From: Cyclobacteriaceae bacterium
GTDB lineage: Bacteria; Bacteroidota; Bacteroidia; Cytophagales; Cyclobacteriaceae
DNA: 64,000 nucleotides
Assembly: GCA_028281285.1 (NCBI GenBank)
Contig: JANQKF010000019.1
Location: forward strand, 248,001-312,000
Direction: 5' to 3'
Shown here: in pieces, positions 1-8,695 of the stretch
Layout: each line of letters starts with the position of its first letter
How positions within the stretch are numbered: position 1 is the first letter of the stretch
Notes under the pieces: model-generated
Told to the model about the DNA's origin: nothing
What the model saw: only the letters and a program-made list of their open reading frames with translations
Database searches by the model: none
Program-made: the position numbers and the translations under genes

Positions 1-1049
1 CTTTGAATGTTGGGGTGGAACATCAGAATTCTTTTTTTGATGGAAAGAACTTCGGCAATATTGGCGGAGAATCTGATACGATCCGGTTTGCTGATGAAGT
101 GAAAATTTCCTCAACAAATCTATTTTCTCAGCTCGACATTCAGTTAGGGCTTGGTCTGAACGTCAGTGCTGGTATAAGTATTAATAGTTTAAGCTATAAT
201 ATTAATCGGCTTATTGATGCATTCGATGGAATGCCTGAAGAGTTCGAAAAGGATTTCGAAACAGTTTTTGCCCCCAGAATTGCGATATCCAAGGAGTTCA
301 GTAAAGAGTTTTCTGCCCATCTCAGTATAAGTAGAGGTTTTTCCCCTCCCACAACTACCGAAATCAGAACAAATGAAGGAACGATTAGTTTGGATCTTGA
401 GCCCGAGAAGGGAACTAATTACGAATTAAACTTCAGGGGTGCTACCAGTAGTGGTAAACTTTCTTTCGATATGGCGTTGTTCTATTTCCGTTTGAGTGAA
501 ACCATCGTTTCGAATCCCAATGAACAGGGCGTAGTGCTATTTCAGAATGCTGGTAGAACGGATCAAAAAGGAGCTGAACTACAGATCAATGCGACTTTGC
601 TGGAGCGATCGTCTGGATTTACCAGAAATATCAATTCCTCGCTGTCCTACACATACCATAATTTCTCTTTTAGGGACTATGTCAAAAGGGGGAATGATTT
701 CAGTGGGAATGCCCTTCCGGGTACGGCTCCTTCAACCCTAAACTGGACCTTGGATGTTGAATTCATGAATTCAATGAACCTAAACTTTACTTACCACTAT
801 GTCGATCCGATTCCCTTGAATGATGCGAATACGTTTTCATCCCAGGCTTACAGTCTGCTGAATTTAAGACTGGCCTATCAGCTACCACTATCGAACTCGT
901 TGTTGGAGTTCTTTACTGGTATTGATAATATGACGAATGCATCATATAGTTTAGGTAATGATCTCAACGCTTTTGGTCGAAGGTACTTTCAGCCGGCTCC
1001 TGAGGTCAACTATTATTTTGGAATCAGTCTAAGATTGAATAACAAATGA
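1..1049 (+). CDS. TonB-dependent receptor, C-terminal part (5' end outside window)
   Basis: This is the carboxy-terminal half of an outer-membrane TonB-dependent receptor; the reading frame is open to the left edge, so no true start is visible. The visible part of roughly 348 residues is built of alternating amphipathic strands typical of the 22-strand barrel and ends in a barrel-like strand (YYFGISLRLNNK). The stretch GRRYFQPAPEVNYYFGI near the end resembles the terminal region of siderophore or iron-chelate receptors rather than SusC proteins, so iron uptake is my best guess. The plug and TonB box are not in the window. Its TGA overlaps the ATG of the following nitroreductase gene (ATGA), which suggests translational coupling. 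The substrate cannot be read from the sequence. Confidence 0.85.
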   Translation, partial: LNVGVEHQNSFFDGKNFGNIGGESDTIRFADEVKISSTNLFSQLDIQLGLGLNVSAGISINSLSYNINRLIDAFDGMPEEFEKDFETVFAPRIAISKEFSKEFSAHLSISRGFSPPTTTEIRTNEGTISLDLEPEKGTNYELNFRGATSSGKLSFDMALFYFRLSETIVSNPNEQGVVLFQNAGRTDQKGAELQINATLLERSSGFTRNINSSLSYTYHNFSFRDYVKRGNDFSGNALPGTAPSTLNWTLDVEFMNSMNLNFTYHYVDPIPLNDANTFSSQAYSLLNLRLAYQLPLSNSLLEFFTGIDNMTNASYSLGNDLNAFGRRYFQPAPEVNYYFGISLRLNNK

Positions 1050-1642
1050 GAGATTATAACATTGATGAAGTAGATCATTTGATCCGGAACAGGCGATCAA
1101 TCTACCCTAACATGTATTCGGGAGAAGAAGTATCAGACGAAGTGATCAAATCCATGCTTGAAAATGCAAATTGGGCACCGACTCATCGGCTTACAGAACC
1201 GTGGCGATTTGTGGTATTTAAGGGTGAGGGGATCAAGAAATTGGCGACTTTTCAATCGGAGTTGTACAAGAAGCTCACCACTGAAGATGGAACTTTTGAT
1301 AAGTCGAAATATGAAAAGCTGGCCCAAAGGCCTTTGTTATGTTCACATATCATTGCTATCGGTCTTAAACGTGATCCTAAGAAAAGCGTCCCAGAAGTGG
1401 AGGAAATTGCTTCTGTGGCTGCGGCCGTACAGAATATGTATTTGACGGCCACGTCAAACGGTGTGGGTTGCTATTGGGGGTCTGGTGGCGTTACGTATAA
1501 GGAAGAAGCCAAAGGATTTTTTAATCTGGGGTCAGAGGACAAACTATTAGGGTTTCTTTATATCGGTATGCCTAAGGGGAAATGGCCACAGGGTCGAAGA
1601 AAACCAATTGAAGAAAAGGTAACCTGGGTGATTGATCAATAG
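1046..1642 (+). CDS. Nitroreductase family protein (FMN-dependent)
   Basis: A 198-residue protein of the FMN-binding nitroreductase fold, which uses NAD(P)H to reduce nitro groups, quinones or similar acceptors in the cytoplasm. The N-terminal RNRRSIYP stretch matches the FMN-phosphate binding region, and ANWAPTHRLTEPWRFVVF is the family's conserved Pro-Thr-rich segment followed by the flavin-contacting PWRF. The length fits the compact YdjA-like branch. The start overlaps the stop of the upstream TonB receptor by 4 bases, so the two are probably cotranscribed; its 3' end overlaps the convergent methyltransferase gene by 7 bases. A link to the neighbouring polyketide locus (quinone or aromatic reduction) is possible but unproven. 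Confidence 0.88.
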   Translation: MRDYNIDEVDHLIRNRRSIYPNMYSGEEVSDEVIKSMLENANWAPTHRLTEPWRFVVFKGEGIKKLATFQSELYKKLTTEDGTFDKSKYEKLAQRPLLCSHIIAIGLKRDPKKSVPEVEEIASVAAAVQNMYLTATSNGVGCYWGSGGVTYKEEAKGFFNLGSEDKLLGFLYIGMPKGKWPQGRRKPIEEKVTWVIDQ

Positions 1643-2325
1643 ATCAGTTGCCACCTAAATGCCCACATCCATCGTAATGTGTAATTGTTAATCCCCGCAT
1701 TTTTCACAATCATCTTCAGCTCTGCTTTCTTGAAGGCTCTTCGCACAGAAAGTGGGCCATCATATTTTACCATTTCAGATTTTGAAAATAGTTGTGTAAG
1801 CAACTTAATTGAATAATAAGCCAACCAATGACGGTGAAGGTCATTGATGATGACTCCCAATTTGGCTTGTTGTCTAAACTGACGGAACATTACTTCAAGA
1901 GTTGCCTCGTCAAAGTGGTGAGTGAACAGGGTGCAAAGAATAATATCAAATTGCTCATCTTTAAATTCTACTGAGAAAATGTCTTTGGTTTCGAACGAGA
2001 TATTGGAATACCCGGAACAATTCTTCCTGGCATATTCAATGATATTTGGATTAGCATCATAGCCAATCAACTCACATTCTACACTGCTTTTTTGAGCCCA
2101 ATTTGCAACGAGTTTCAAAATGTCTCCCCCACCACATCCCAGATCCGCAATACGAATTGTTCGGTTCTGTCCTTTTGCAATTCTTCGGAGTCCATCAATG
2201 GTTACCTGGTTTCCTCCGAGCCTCTTATTGATAATCTCTAATTCTTTAAGGGTCTGATCAACCACGTTGCCAGAGAGGGTCAAATCATCCATGATCTCCT
2301 CTTGATATGATCGATTTTTGAACAT
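1636..2325 (-). CDS. Class I SAM-dependent methyltransferase, PKS-associated
   Basis: A 229-residue soluble methyltransferase of the Rossmann class. Motif I is DLGCGGGD at residues 61-68, followed by an acidic strand end (GYDAN, the motif II position) and IILCTLFTHHF as motif IV. Such proteins transfer the methyl group of S-adenosylmethionine to small molecules. It stands 0.5 kb from a type III polyketide synthase on the same strand, separated by a small gene on the other strand, so O- or C-methylation of the polyketide product is a natural inference. The frame starts with ATG at 2325 and diverges from the secreted hypothetical gene at 2396. The acceptor substrate cannot be told from the sequence. 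Confidence 0.85.
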   Translation of the reverse strand: MFKNRSYQEEIMDDLTLSGNVVDQTLKELEIINKRLGGNQVTIDGLRRIAKGQNRTIRIADLGCGGGDILKLVANWAQKSSVECELIGYDANPNIIEYARKNCSGYSNISFETKDIFSVEFKDEQFDIILCTLFTHHFDEATLEVMFRQFRQQAKLGVIINDLHRHWLAYYSIKLLTQLFSKSEMVKYDGPLSVRRAFKKAELKMIVKNAGINNYTLRWMWAFRWQLIY

Positions 2326-2395
2326 TGGCTTAAGACAGAGCGTTTGTTATAGACTTATCGAACTTAATGATTAAATTATTGAGTATCCATTTTAG

Positions 2396-2833
2396 ATGAG
2401 GAAGAACTTGTTCATAGCATTTGTATTGATCGTGGGAGGTTGGGCGTATGGCCAGAAGAAATTGAGCGCTGAACAATTTATCGTCAAGAAGCTTTCTGAG
2501 CGAAAGAATCCGTTTGCCTATATACCTTTTAATCGAGACTTGTTTCTTCCAACAGAAGAAGAAGAAATGAAAGAAGAATTGAAGAAGAGCTATCCTGAGA
2601 ATGGTTTTTCTCTGGGCTCTATAGTTTTTGTCAATTCAAATGATTCGACCTATCAAAGAGAACCGATGGTTGATGCTTATGGTGCTCCATTGCAGCACTT
2701 TACTTTTGATCGTGGACCTAGCTTTTCTGTGAGAAATGATAATGCCTATTTTCGTAGAAAGCAACAATATCATTTGAACCAGTACCCAAACCTGGGCCGT
2801 TTCCTGTTCTTGTATTCGAAAAGACCCGACTAA
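2396..2833 (+). CDS. Secreted hypothetical protein in the PKS locus
   Basis: A 145-residue protein I do not recognise. It begins with a clear signal peptide (MRKNLFIAFVLIVGGWAYG, then QKK), so it should be exported. The mature part is charged, with an acidic run (PTEEEEMKEE) near residue 52 and a tyrosine- and arginine-rich end (FRRKQQYHLNQYPNLGRF). No catalytic motif or lipobox is evident. It sits on the plus strand between the methyltransferase and polyketide synthase genes, both on the minus strand; its stop overlaps the PKS stop by 4 bases. The intact signal peptide and regular codon use argue for a real gene. Function unknown. Confidence 0.7.
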   Translation: MRKNLFIAFVLIVGGWAYGQKKLSAEQFIVKKLSERKNPFAYIPFNRDLFLPTEEEEMKEELKKSYPENGFSLGSIVFVNSNDSTYQREPMVDAYGAPLQHFTFDRGPSFSVRNDNAYFRRKQQYHLNQYPNLGRFLFLYSKRPD

Positions 2834-3927
2834 ACAACCTTTAACAGGGTGGATTCAAGCGTAAGCCCTGGCCCGAAAGCCAAGCCAAGAACATGCTTTC
2901 CGGCATCAGCTTCAGAAATGGATTCAAGAATACATTGTAGGACAAAAAGCAATGTTGGGGAAGACATATTTCCAAATTTTCGCAAAACGCTGTAGGCATG
3001 TTGGTTTCTCGATTTCGAAATCCCCAATTCACTTTCGATGACCTCCAGGATTTTTTTTCCTCCTGGATGAATTGCAAATAAATCAGGTTGACTGTCCAGT
3101 TCTTTGGTCAGGTCTGATACCAACATTCCTATTCCGTTCTTGATGAGATCAGGTACATAGGAAGAAAGCTTCATTTCATATCCAAAATCTCCAATATTCC
3201 AGGCCATTTCTCCTCGACCTTCCGGGATGATATTCGAGTGGAACTTCTCAGGGCTTAAGCCGGGAAATTCCTTAGACTTTCGTGAGCTCATAACAAAAGC
3301 TGCAGCACCATCCCCGAAAATTGAATTGGCTAATAGATTGTCCTCAGTATTCTCGTTTTGAAAGTGAATCGTGCATAACTCAACACACACGACAAGTACA
3401 ATTGACTTTGGGTCTGAATTACATATGCTATTTGCAGCTTTCATAGCTGTTAAAGCGGCAAAACAACCCATGAAATTTATCGAAGTCCGTTGGATGTTCT
3501 TTTGAAGCCCCATTTGGTTTATAATGTCGAAATCCAGACCTGGTGCATACATTCCTGTACATGAAACGGTAATAAGATGGGTAATTTCATGTGTGCCGAT
3601 CCGGGAAGATTTAAGACATTTTCCAATTGCTTGCCTAGACAAATGAATTGCATTAGATCGGTAAAGTTCTCCTCGTTGGCTGGTGGTAGGAAAGGGTTTC
3701 ATGCCTTTATTTTGGGCATAAAAATTCCAGTCTTCAGGATTCGTGGAGGAATAATCGCTAATGACAGAAAATCTGGTGGAGATTCCAGTGGCTCTATAAA
3801 GGACTTTAAGCTTTCTGCTTTCTTCCTGATTCAGTCCATGAGCCATTGTCATGAACTCACAAACCGTGGATTGATCGATACAATTTTTCGGCACTGCAGT
3901 ACCTATAGCATGAATTGTAGGGCGCAC
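2830..3927 (-). CDS. Type III polyketide synthase (chalcone/stilbene synthase family)
   Basis: A 365-residue homodimeric-type ketosynthase that would condense a starter acyl-CoA with malonyl-CoA units to an alkylresorcinol, pyrone or phloroglucinol-like product. The full Cys-His-Asn triad is visible: Cys155 in NFMGCFAAL, His287 in FAIHPGGKK and Asn320 in FGNMSSPT. The conserved IFGDGAAA segment near residue 204 and the C-terminal glycine-rich AFGPGLT are also present. The likely start is GTG at 3927, since no in-frame ATG precedes the conserved N-terminus. It diverges from the UbiA-like gene across 51 bases, and a methyltransferase and an FAD oxidoreductase lie nearby, so I infer one biosynthetic locus. 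Chain length and starter are not predictable by eye. Confidence 0.93.
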   Translation of the reverse strand: MRPTIHAIGTAVPKNCIDQSTVCEFMTMAHGLNQEESRKLKVLYRATGISTRFSVISDYSSTNPEDWNFYAQNKGMKPFPTTSQRGELYRSNAIHLSRQAIGKCLKSSRIGTHEITHLITVSCTGMYAPGLDFDIINQMGLQKNIQRTSINFMGCFAALTAMKAANSICNSDPKSIVLVVCVELCTIHFQNENTEDNLLANSIFGDGAAAFVMSSRKSKEFPGLSPEKFHSNIIPEGRGEMAWNIGDFGYEMKLSSYVPDLIKNGIGMLVSDLTKELDSQPDLFAIHPGGKKILEVIESELGISKSRNQHAYSVLRKFGNMSSPTLLFVLQCILESISEADAGKHVLGLAFGPGLTLESTLLKVV

Positions 3928-3978
3928 ATGCTAAATATCCTTTTTTATCCTAAATTGTTTTGAGATCACCGGAAATAA

Positions 3979-4878
3979 ATGTTTTCAAAGTCCAGTTGGT
4001 TACATCTTAGAATTCCTTTCTCCTACTTTTTGTTGCCAGTATATCTGTTTGCGATTAGTGGAAGCCCCAATCTCAATGAAGGACGTTTGTTATGGATTTT
4101 CGTAATTCTTCACTTATTCCTTTATCCCGCGAGTAACGGTTATAATAGCTATTTCGATAAGGATGAAAAGAGCATTGGAGGCCTTAAAAACCCACCACCT
4201 GTAAACAAAGGACTCTATTATCTCTCCTTTACTTTCGACACCATAGCGCTTGTTTTGGCTTATATTCTTATTAACTGGAAATTCACCCTGATGATCTTTG
4301 TCTATAGCCTCGTTTCCAGGGCATACAGTCACTCAGCAATCAGGTTGAAGCGATATGCCGTATTGAGTTGGTTGATTGCGGGATCTTTTCAAGGTGCCTG
4401 GGTTTGGGCTGCGATCTATTTAGGGTTAAATGACTTTGTATTTGGGAACCTTCTAAAGCCTCATGTATGGCAACCGGCACTGCTAAGTTCGGCCATACTT
4501 TGGGGATCTTATCCAATGACTCAAATTTACCAACATGAAGAAGACCTAAAACGGGGAGACATAACTTTGAGTATTCGATTGGGAATAAAAGGTACGTTCT
4601 ACTTTACAGCGGTCATGTTCACCCTGGCCTCGGTACTATTTGTTTTGTATTTCGGTGAATATTATAGTTTCAAATATGGCTATCTTTTTCTCCTGTTCAT
4701 GGCACCCGTGATAGCCTATTTTGGTTGGTGGTTTCTGAAGGTATTGAGAATCGAGGAGGCTGCTGATCATAAGAACACGATGCGCCTTAATTTTATTTCT
4801 GCAACCTGTCTGGGTGCATTTTTCATCTATTTCTTTCTTGATTCGACTAATATACTTTCTGTGGCTGGTCAATATTAG
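3979..4878 (+). CDS. UbiA-family prenyltransferase-like membrane protein
   Basis: A 299-residue integral membrane protein with about eight hydrophobic segments, resembling UbiA/MenA aromatic prenyltransferases, which attach an isoprenoid from its diphosphate to an aromatic ring. The first Asp-rich region is NGYNSYFDKDEKSIGG (residues 53-68), and the second is HEEDLKRGDITLSIRLG (about residues 186-202), whose D...GDITL pattern matches the family. The first motif has N and S where the canonical motif reads NDxxDxxxD, so the enzyme may be a divergent member. It diverges from the polyketide synthase gene, and its stop overlaps that of the FAD oxidoreductase gene by 4 bases. I infer that it prenylates the polyketide product; menaquinone synthesis is a less likely alternative. 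Confidence 0.8.
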   Translation: MFSKSSWLHLRIPFSYFLLPVYLFAISGSPNLNEGRLLWIFVILHLFLYPASNGYNSYFDKDEKSIGGLKNPPPVNKGLYYLSFTFDTIALVLAYILINWKFTLMIFVYSLVSRAYSHSAIRLKRYAVLSWLIAGSFQGAWVWAAIYLGLNDFVFGNLLKPHVWQPALLSSAILWGSYPMTQIYQHEEDLKRGDITLSIRLGIKGTFYFTAVMFTLASVLFVLYFGEYYSFKYGYLFLLFMAPVIAYFGWWFLKVLRIEEAADHKNTMRLNFISATCLGAFFIYFFLDSTNILSVAGQY

Positions 4879-5990
4879 AATGGCTCTCCGTGTGAGTTTT
4901 TCATTATTAATTTCCCGAGTATTGGTACCTGCTTCATAAAGATTGCCGAAAGCTCGGAAGTGATCCTTGACCCGAAAAGTGCCTGGGTTTTTCGGCCTAC
5001 CCAAAGCCTTTTTCTAAAAAGCGTATTCCATGCTTTGGTGTACTTTCGTTCAATAGAGGTTCTTTCAAAGACTTGACCTTTATGATGCTCAGCAATGATT
5101 CCTGAAAGTAAAAATGCGGAATGAATTGCCATTGCCATACCATTGCCGCAAAGAGGAGTGATCAAACCCGCGGAATCACCGGACATCAATACATTATTTT
5201 CGACCGGCTTTTTGGGCTTAAACGAAAATTCGTTGATCACTTCGGGTCGATCAAACAAGAAATCTGAGTTATCAAATATTTGCGTAAGGTATGGGTTTTC
5301 TTTAACGAATTCTGATTCGTAGGCAGGAATGCTTCCTGACCTTCTTAAAAGATCTCGACTTCCTAAATAGCAAAGATTGTATTTATCATTTTCTATGGCA
5401 CTAATCCCACAATATCCCCCCTCAAAATTGTGCAAAGAGATCTGGTTCTCGGGGAAATCTGTCTTAATATGATATTTGACACCGATAAATGGTGATCGCC
5501 CCTGGATAAAACTGCGACCTAGCTGATTGTCTAGATTGCTCTTTTTACCGTATGCTCCGATCACTAGTTGGAAAAATTCAGTCTGGCCAGTTGCCAGCTG
5601 TATTGAAAACCGGTCCTCAATAAACTGTAGGTTCTGTACACTACACCTCTCCCTGATCTCGACACCCGCCTCAATTGCCTTGTCCTTCAGGAAATCATCG
5701 AAATAGTAGCGACTAATTCCGAAACCGCCTAAATCAAGATTCAGTTCTAAAGACCTCCCCTTAATAGAAGTAAATTGAAATCGACTTATTTCAGGCAATT
5801 CAAGTCTTTGCGGAAGAAGTTTTTCCCTTTTCAAAAATGGCCTTACTTCATTAGAAATGTATTCCCCACAAACTTTATGAAAGGGATATTGTTTCTTCTC
5901 ATAAAGGGTGACTTGAAAGCCATTTCTGGAAAGCAAAATCGCATTCACCAGACCGGCCAGTCCACCCCCAATTACCGCTATTTGTTTCAT
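4875..5990 (-). CDS. NAD(P)/FAD-dependent oxidoreductase (geranylgeranyl reductase / aromatic monooxygenase type)
   Basis: A 371-residue flavoprotein. The dinucleotide-binding motif GGGLAG is at residues 8-13, followed by a strand ending in a glutamate (VTLYEKK). The second FAD motif is VLMSGDSAGLITPLCGNG, with Gly-Asp at 271-272, as in the p-hydroxybenzoate hydroxylase/geranylgeranyl reductase superfamily. The CGEYIS segment near residue 41 is typical of the reductase-like branch. Members hydroxylate aromatics or reduce isoprenoid double bonds. Position next to the UbiA-like gene and the type III PKS suggests tailoring of a prenylated phenolic, but the sequence does not separate hydroxylation from prenyl-chain reduction. 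Convergent with the UbiA-like gene (4-base overlap). Confidence 0.85.
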   Translation of the reverse strand: MKQIAVIGGGLAGLVNAILLSRNGFQVTLYEKKQYPFHKVCGEYISNEVRPFLKREKLLPQRLELPEISRFQFTSIKGRSLELNLDLGGFGISRYYFDDFLKDKAIEAGVEIRERCSVQNLQFIEDRFSIQLATGQTEFFQLVIGAYGKKSNLDNQLGRSFIQGRSPFIGVKYHIKTDFPENQISLHNFEGGYCGISAIENDKYNLCYLGSRDLLRRSGSIPAYESEFVKENPYLTQIFDNSDFLFDRPEVINEFSFKPKKPVENNVLMSGDSAGLITPLCGNGMAMAIHSAFLLSGIIAEHHKGQVFERTSIERKYTKAWNTLFRKRLWVGRKTQALFGSRITSELSAIFMKQVPILGKLIMKNSHGEPF

Positions 5991-6044
5991 AGATTACTTA
6001 TTGTTAACATTGACATTACCGCTCAAATAATTTGAAATAAGAAC

Positions 6045-6059
6045 AGCTCATTTTGAGCT
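6045..6059 (+). other. Small perfect hairpin in the leader of the metalloprotease gene
   Basis: AGCTCA-TTT-TGAGCT forms a perfect 6-bp stem with a 3-base loop, 50 bases before the ATG at 6110. It has no T-tract, so it is not a classical terminator; it could be a leader structure or an operator half-pair. A TTGACATT...TAATTTG arrangement at 6010-6034 upstream is a loose match to a promoter. No function can be assigned from sequence alone. Confidence 0.3.
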
Positions 6060-6109
6060 ATGTTTGCTACCCCTAAACATTGAAGCTAATAAACCTAATA
6101 ATTGATATT

Positions 6110-8644
6110 ATGAAATTCAGTAAGATTAATTCATGGAGGACCTTCCTGACATTGTCTATGACTGCGTTTTTGCTTTTGTCGTTTGTTGACGATAGCCAGG
6201 CACAACGAAGGAAAGACAGGAAAAAGAAGAATGCCACTGAGCAGCCAGCTCAAAAGCCTACTCCTCCACCTAAACCGAAAAAAGGTGCTTTGCAGCCCTA
6301 CGACAAGGTGATCACCAAGGATGCAATGACAGATGAAGGCCTATTTTCGGTCCACAAAATTGATGATAAGTACTTCTTTGAAATCTCGGATTCACTCATC
6401 GGACGTGATATGCTGATGGTGACCAGAATTGCCAAAACTGCCAGTGGAATCGGTTTTGGAGGAGGAAAGACCAACACTCAGGTACTTCGGTGGGACAAGA
6501 TTGATAAGAAGATTCATCTGAGAATTATTTCTTATACCATAACAGCTGCCGATTCCTTGCCGATTAGCGAGGCTGTGGAAAACTCGAATTTTGCTCCAAT
6601 TCTGGCTTCATTCCCAATCAAGTCACTATCAAAAGACTCCGCGGGCGTAGTAATAGAAGCCACCCCATTGCTTGCAAAAGACATTAAGCCTTTGGGATTG
6701 CCCCAGTTTAGAAGAAGTCAGTTCAGAGTGACGAGAATGGACGCTGAGCGTTCATATATCTCTAGAGTGAGCAGCTACCCGGAAAATATTGAGTTCAGGC
6801 ATGTAAAGACTTACAATGCAAGTAACCCACCTTCCAACCAAGCGGATGGTTCTATAACCGTGGAAATGAGCAATTCGATGATCTTGCTCCCTAAAGAACC
6901 AATGCAAAGAAGACTGGCAGATAGACGAGTGGGTTGGTTTGCACGAGGTACAACCGATTATGGTCTTGATGTTCAGCAGTCGAAAACGATTCGTTACCTA
7001 GATCGATGGAGACTTGAGGTGAAAGACGAGGACATTGAGAAGTTCAAAAGAGGAGAGTTAGTCGTTCCTAAGAAGCAGATTGTTTACTACATCGATCGAG
7101 CAACACCGAAGAAATGGGTACAAGCCATTAAAGATGGTGTTGAAGATTGGCAGGTAGCCTTTGAACAGGCGGGTTTTAAAGATGCGATAATTGCCAAGGA
7201 AGCACCAACTCCGGAGGAAGATCCTGATTGGAGCCCTGAAGATGTGAGATACTCAACCGTAAGATATCTGGCATCCCCAATTCCAAACGCCAACGGCCCC
7301 CATGTGAGTGACCCACGTTCAGGAGAAATTCTAGAGAGCGATATCAACTGGTATCACAATGTGATGACCTTGTTAAGAAGATGGTTCTTTGTTCAGACAG
7401 CCGCAGTCAATCCTCAATCTCAAATGCCTGAGTTTGATGATGCGGTAATGTCAAGATTGATCCGATTCGTTTCTGCCCATGAAGTAGGCCATACGCTGGG
7501 ACTTCCTCACAACTTTGCTTCTAGTGTTGCCTATCCTGTTGATTCATTGCGCTCAGCGAGTTTCACCCAACGAATGGGTACAGCTCCATCAATCATGGAC
7601 TATGCGCGGTTTAACTATGTTGCTCAGCCTGAAGATAGGGGAGTCGCTCTAATGCCTAATGTAGGTGAGTATGACAAGTATTCTATAGAATGGGGCTATC
7701 GTCCGATTTTAGATGCTAATTCTCCTGAAGAAGAACTACCAACCCTGAGAAAGTGGATCGAGGACAAAAAGGGTGATCCTATGTATCGCTACGGACGTCA
7801 GGGTAACCCTAATGACTATACTGCTCAGAGTGAAGACATTGGAGACGATGCGATGAAGGCCAGTATGTATGGCATCAAGAACCTGAAACTGATTATGAAT
7901 AACCTTAGAGATTGGACGTATGTGGAGGGCTCGGATTACTCAGAACTCGCTGAAATGTATGGTGAAGTTCGTTCTCAGTTCAACCGCTACATGGGTCATG
8001 TAGGACGGTATGTCGGTGGAGTGAAAGAGGATTACAAGAGTGCGGATCAGGAAGGACCGGTATACACTTTTGCGCCTAAGGCTAAGCAGAAAGAAGCCGT
8101 TAAATTTCTAAATGACAATCTGTTCAATACCCCAAAATGGATGTTGGATAATGAGATTCTTGGAAGACTTCAGGATTACGGAGCGGTAGAAGCAATGCGA
8201 TCAATGCAAGTGCGCTCTCTCAATTCTGTTCTTGAGTGGAGAAAGCTTGGTAGAGTAATTGAGAATGAAGCTTTGCACGGAAGTGCAAATGCTTACGGAA
8301 TTCTTGAGTTATTCTCTGATATGAGATCGGGAATTTGGTCCGAAATTGCTCGTGGTAGAGCAATTGATACCTACCGAAGAAACTTACAGCGAGCCCATAT
8401 TGAAAGACTTGAAACATTACTCAATGAGGAAATGCCTCCTGTTCCAGCAGCGTTCAGAAGATTCTTCGGACCGGGTATTGATGCCAGTCAATCAGATATT
8501 CGCGCAGTAGTAAGGGCAGAGCTAAAAACTATGAAGAGACAAATCCGAGCAGCTATTCCAAGAACATCGGATAGGATGTCGAAATATCACCTTGAAGATG
8601 CCATCGAAAGAATCGATGCAGCTCTTGAAGGAGATGATGATTAA
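6110..8644 (+). CDS. Secreted zinc-dependent metalloprotease (DUF5117/DUF4953-type)
   Basis: An 844-residue exported protein belonging to the large Bacteroidota metzincin-like family usually described by DUF5117, DUF4953 and DUF5118. The zinc site HEVGHTLGLPH is complete (His457, Glu458, His461, His467), followed by a Met-turn-like SIMDYARFNY. The signal peptide (SWRTFLTLSMTAFLLLSF, then DDSQAQRRK) precedes a basic, proline-rich stretch at residues 30-60. I start at ATG 6110 because it directly precedes the signal peptide; the frame can be extended to a TTG at 6080 but that adds a poorer N-terminus. A strong terminator follows at 8666, so the gene is probably monocistronic. Substrate unknown; peptide scavenging or envelope maintenance is plausible. 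Confidence 0.9.
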   Translation: MKFSKINSWRTFLTLSMTAFLLLSFVDDSQAQRRKDRKKKNATEQPAQKPTPPPKPKKGALQPYDKVITKDAMTDEGLFSVHKIDDKYFFEISDSLIGRDMLMVTRIAKTASGIGFGGGKTNTQVLRWDKIDKKIHLRIISYTITAADSLPISEAVENSNFAPILASFPIKSLSKDSAGVVIEATPLLAKDIKPLGLPQFRRSQFRVTRMDAERSYISRVSSYPENIEFRHVKTYNASNPPSNQADGSITVEMSNSMILLPKEPMQRRLADRRVGWFARGTTDYGLDVQQSKTIRYLDRWRLEVKDEDIEKFKRGELVVPKKQIVYYIDRATPKKWVQAIKDGVEDWQVAFEQAGFKDAIIAKEAPTPEEDPDWSPEDVRYSTVRYLASPIPNANGPHVSDPRSGEILESDINWYHNVMTLLRRWFFVQTAAVNPQSQMPEFDDAVMSRLIRFVSAHEVGHTLGLPHNFASSVAYPVDSLRSASFTQRMGTAPSIMDYARFNYVAQPEDRGVALMPNVGEYDKYSIEWGYRPILDANSPEEELPTLRKWIEDKKGDPMYRYGRQGNPNDYTAQSEDIGDDAMKASMYGIKNLKLIMNNLRDWTYVEGSDYSELAEMYGEVRSQFNRYMGHVGRYVGGVKEDYKSADQEGPVYTFAPKAKQKEAVKFLNDNLFNTPKWMLDNEILGRLQDYGAVEAMRSMQVRSLNSVLEWRKLGRVIENEALHGSANAYGILELFSDMRSGIWSEIARGRAIDTYRRNLQRAHIERLETLLNEEMPPVPAAFRRFFGPGIDASQSDIRAVVRAELKTMKRQIRAAIPRTSDRMSKYHLEDAIERIDAALEGDDD

Positions 8645-8665
8645 ATGAAATTCATTTGAATAGAA

Positions 8666-8695
8666 AGCCTCATCCGGTTGGGTGGGGCTTTTTTT
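8666..8695 (+). terminator. Rho-independent terminator after the metalloprotease gene
   Basis: AGCCTCATCC pairs along its whole length (two G-U pairs) with GGGTGGGGCT across a GGTT loop and is followed by seven Ts. It lies 21 bases after the metalloprotease stop, and its T-tract runs into the stop codon of the convergent protease-like gene. Confidence 0.85.

Noticed and set aside
3577..3963. A 128-codon plus-strand frame opposite the type III PKS
   Set aside because: Antisense to a gene with an intact catalytic triad; it ends in the short divergent promoter region.
5900..5920. Further GGGTGAC occurrences, here within the FAD gene and at about 47968-47975 in the endonuclease gene
   Set aside because: They lie inside coding sequence; a 7-base word is expected several times in this window by chance.
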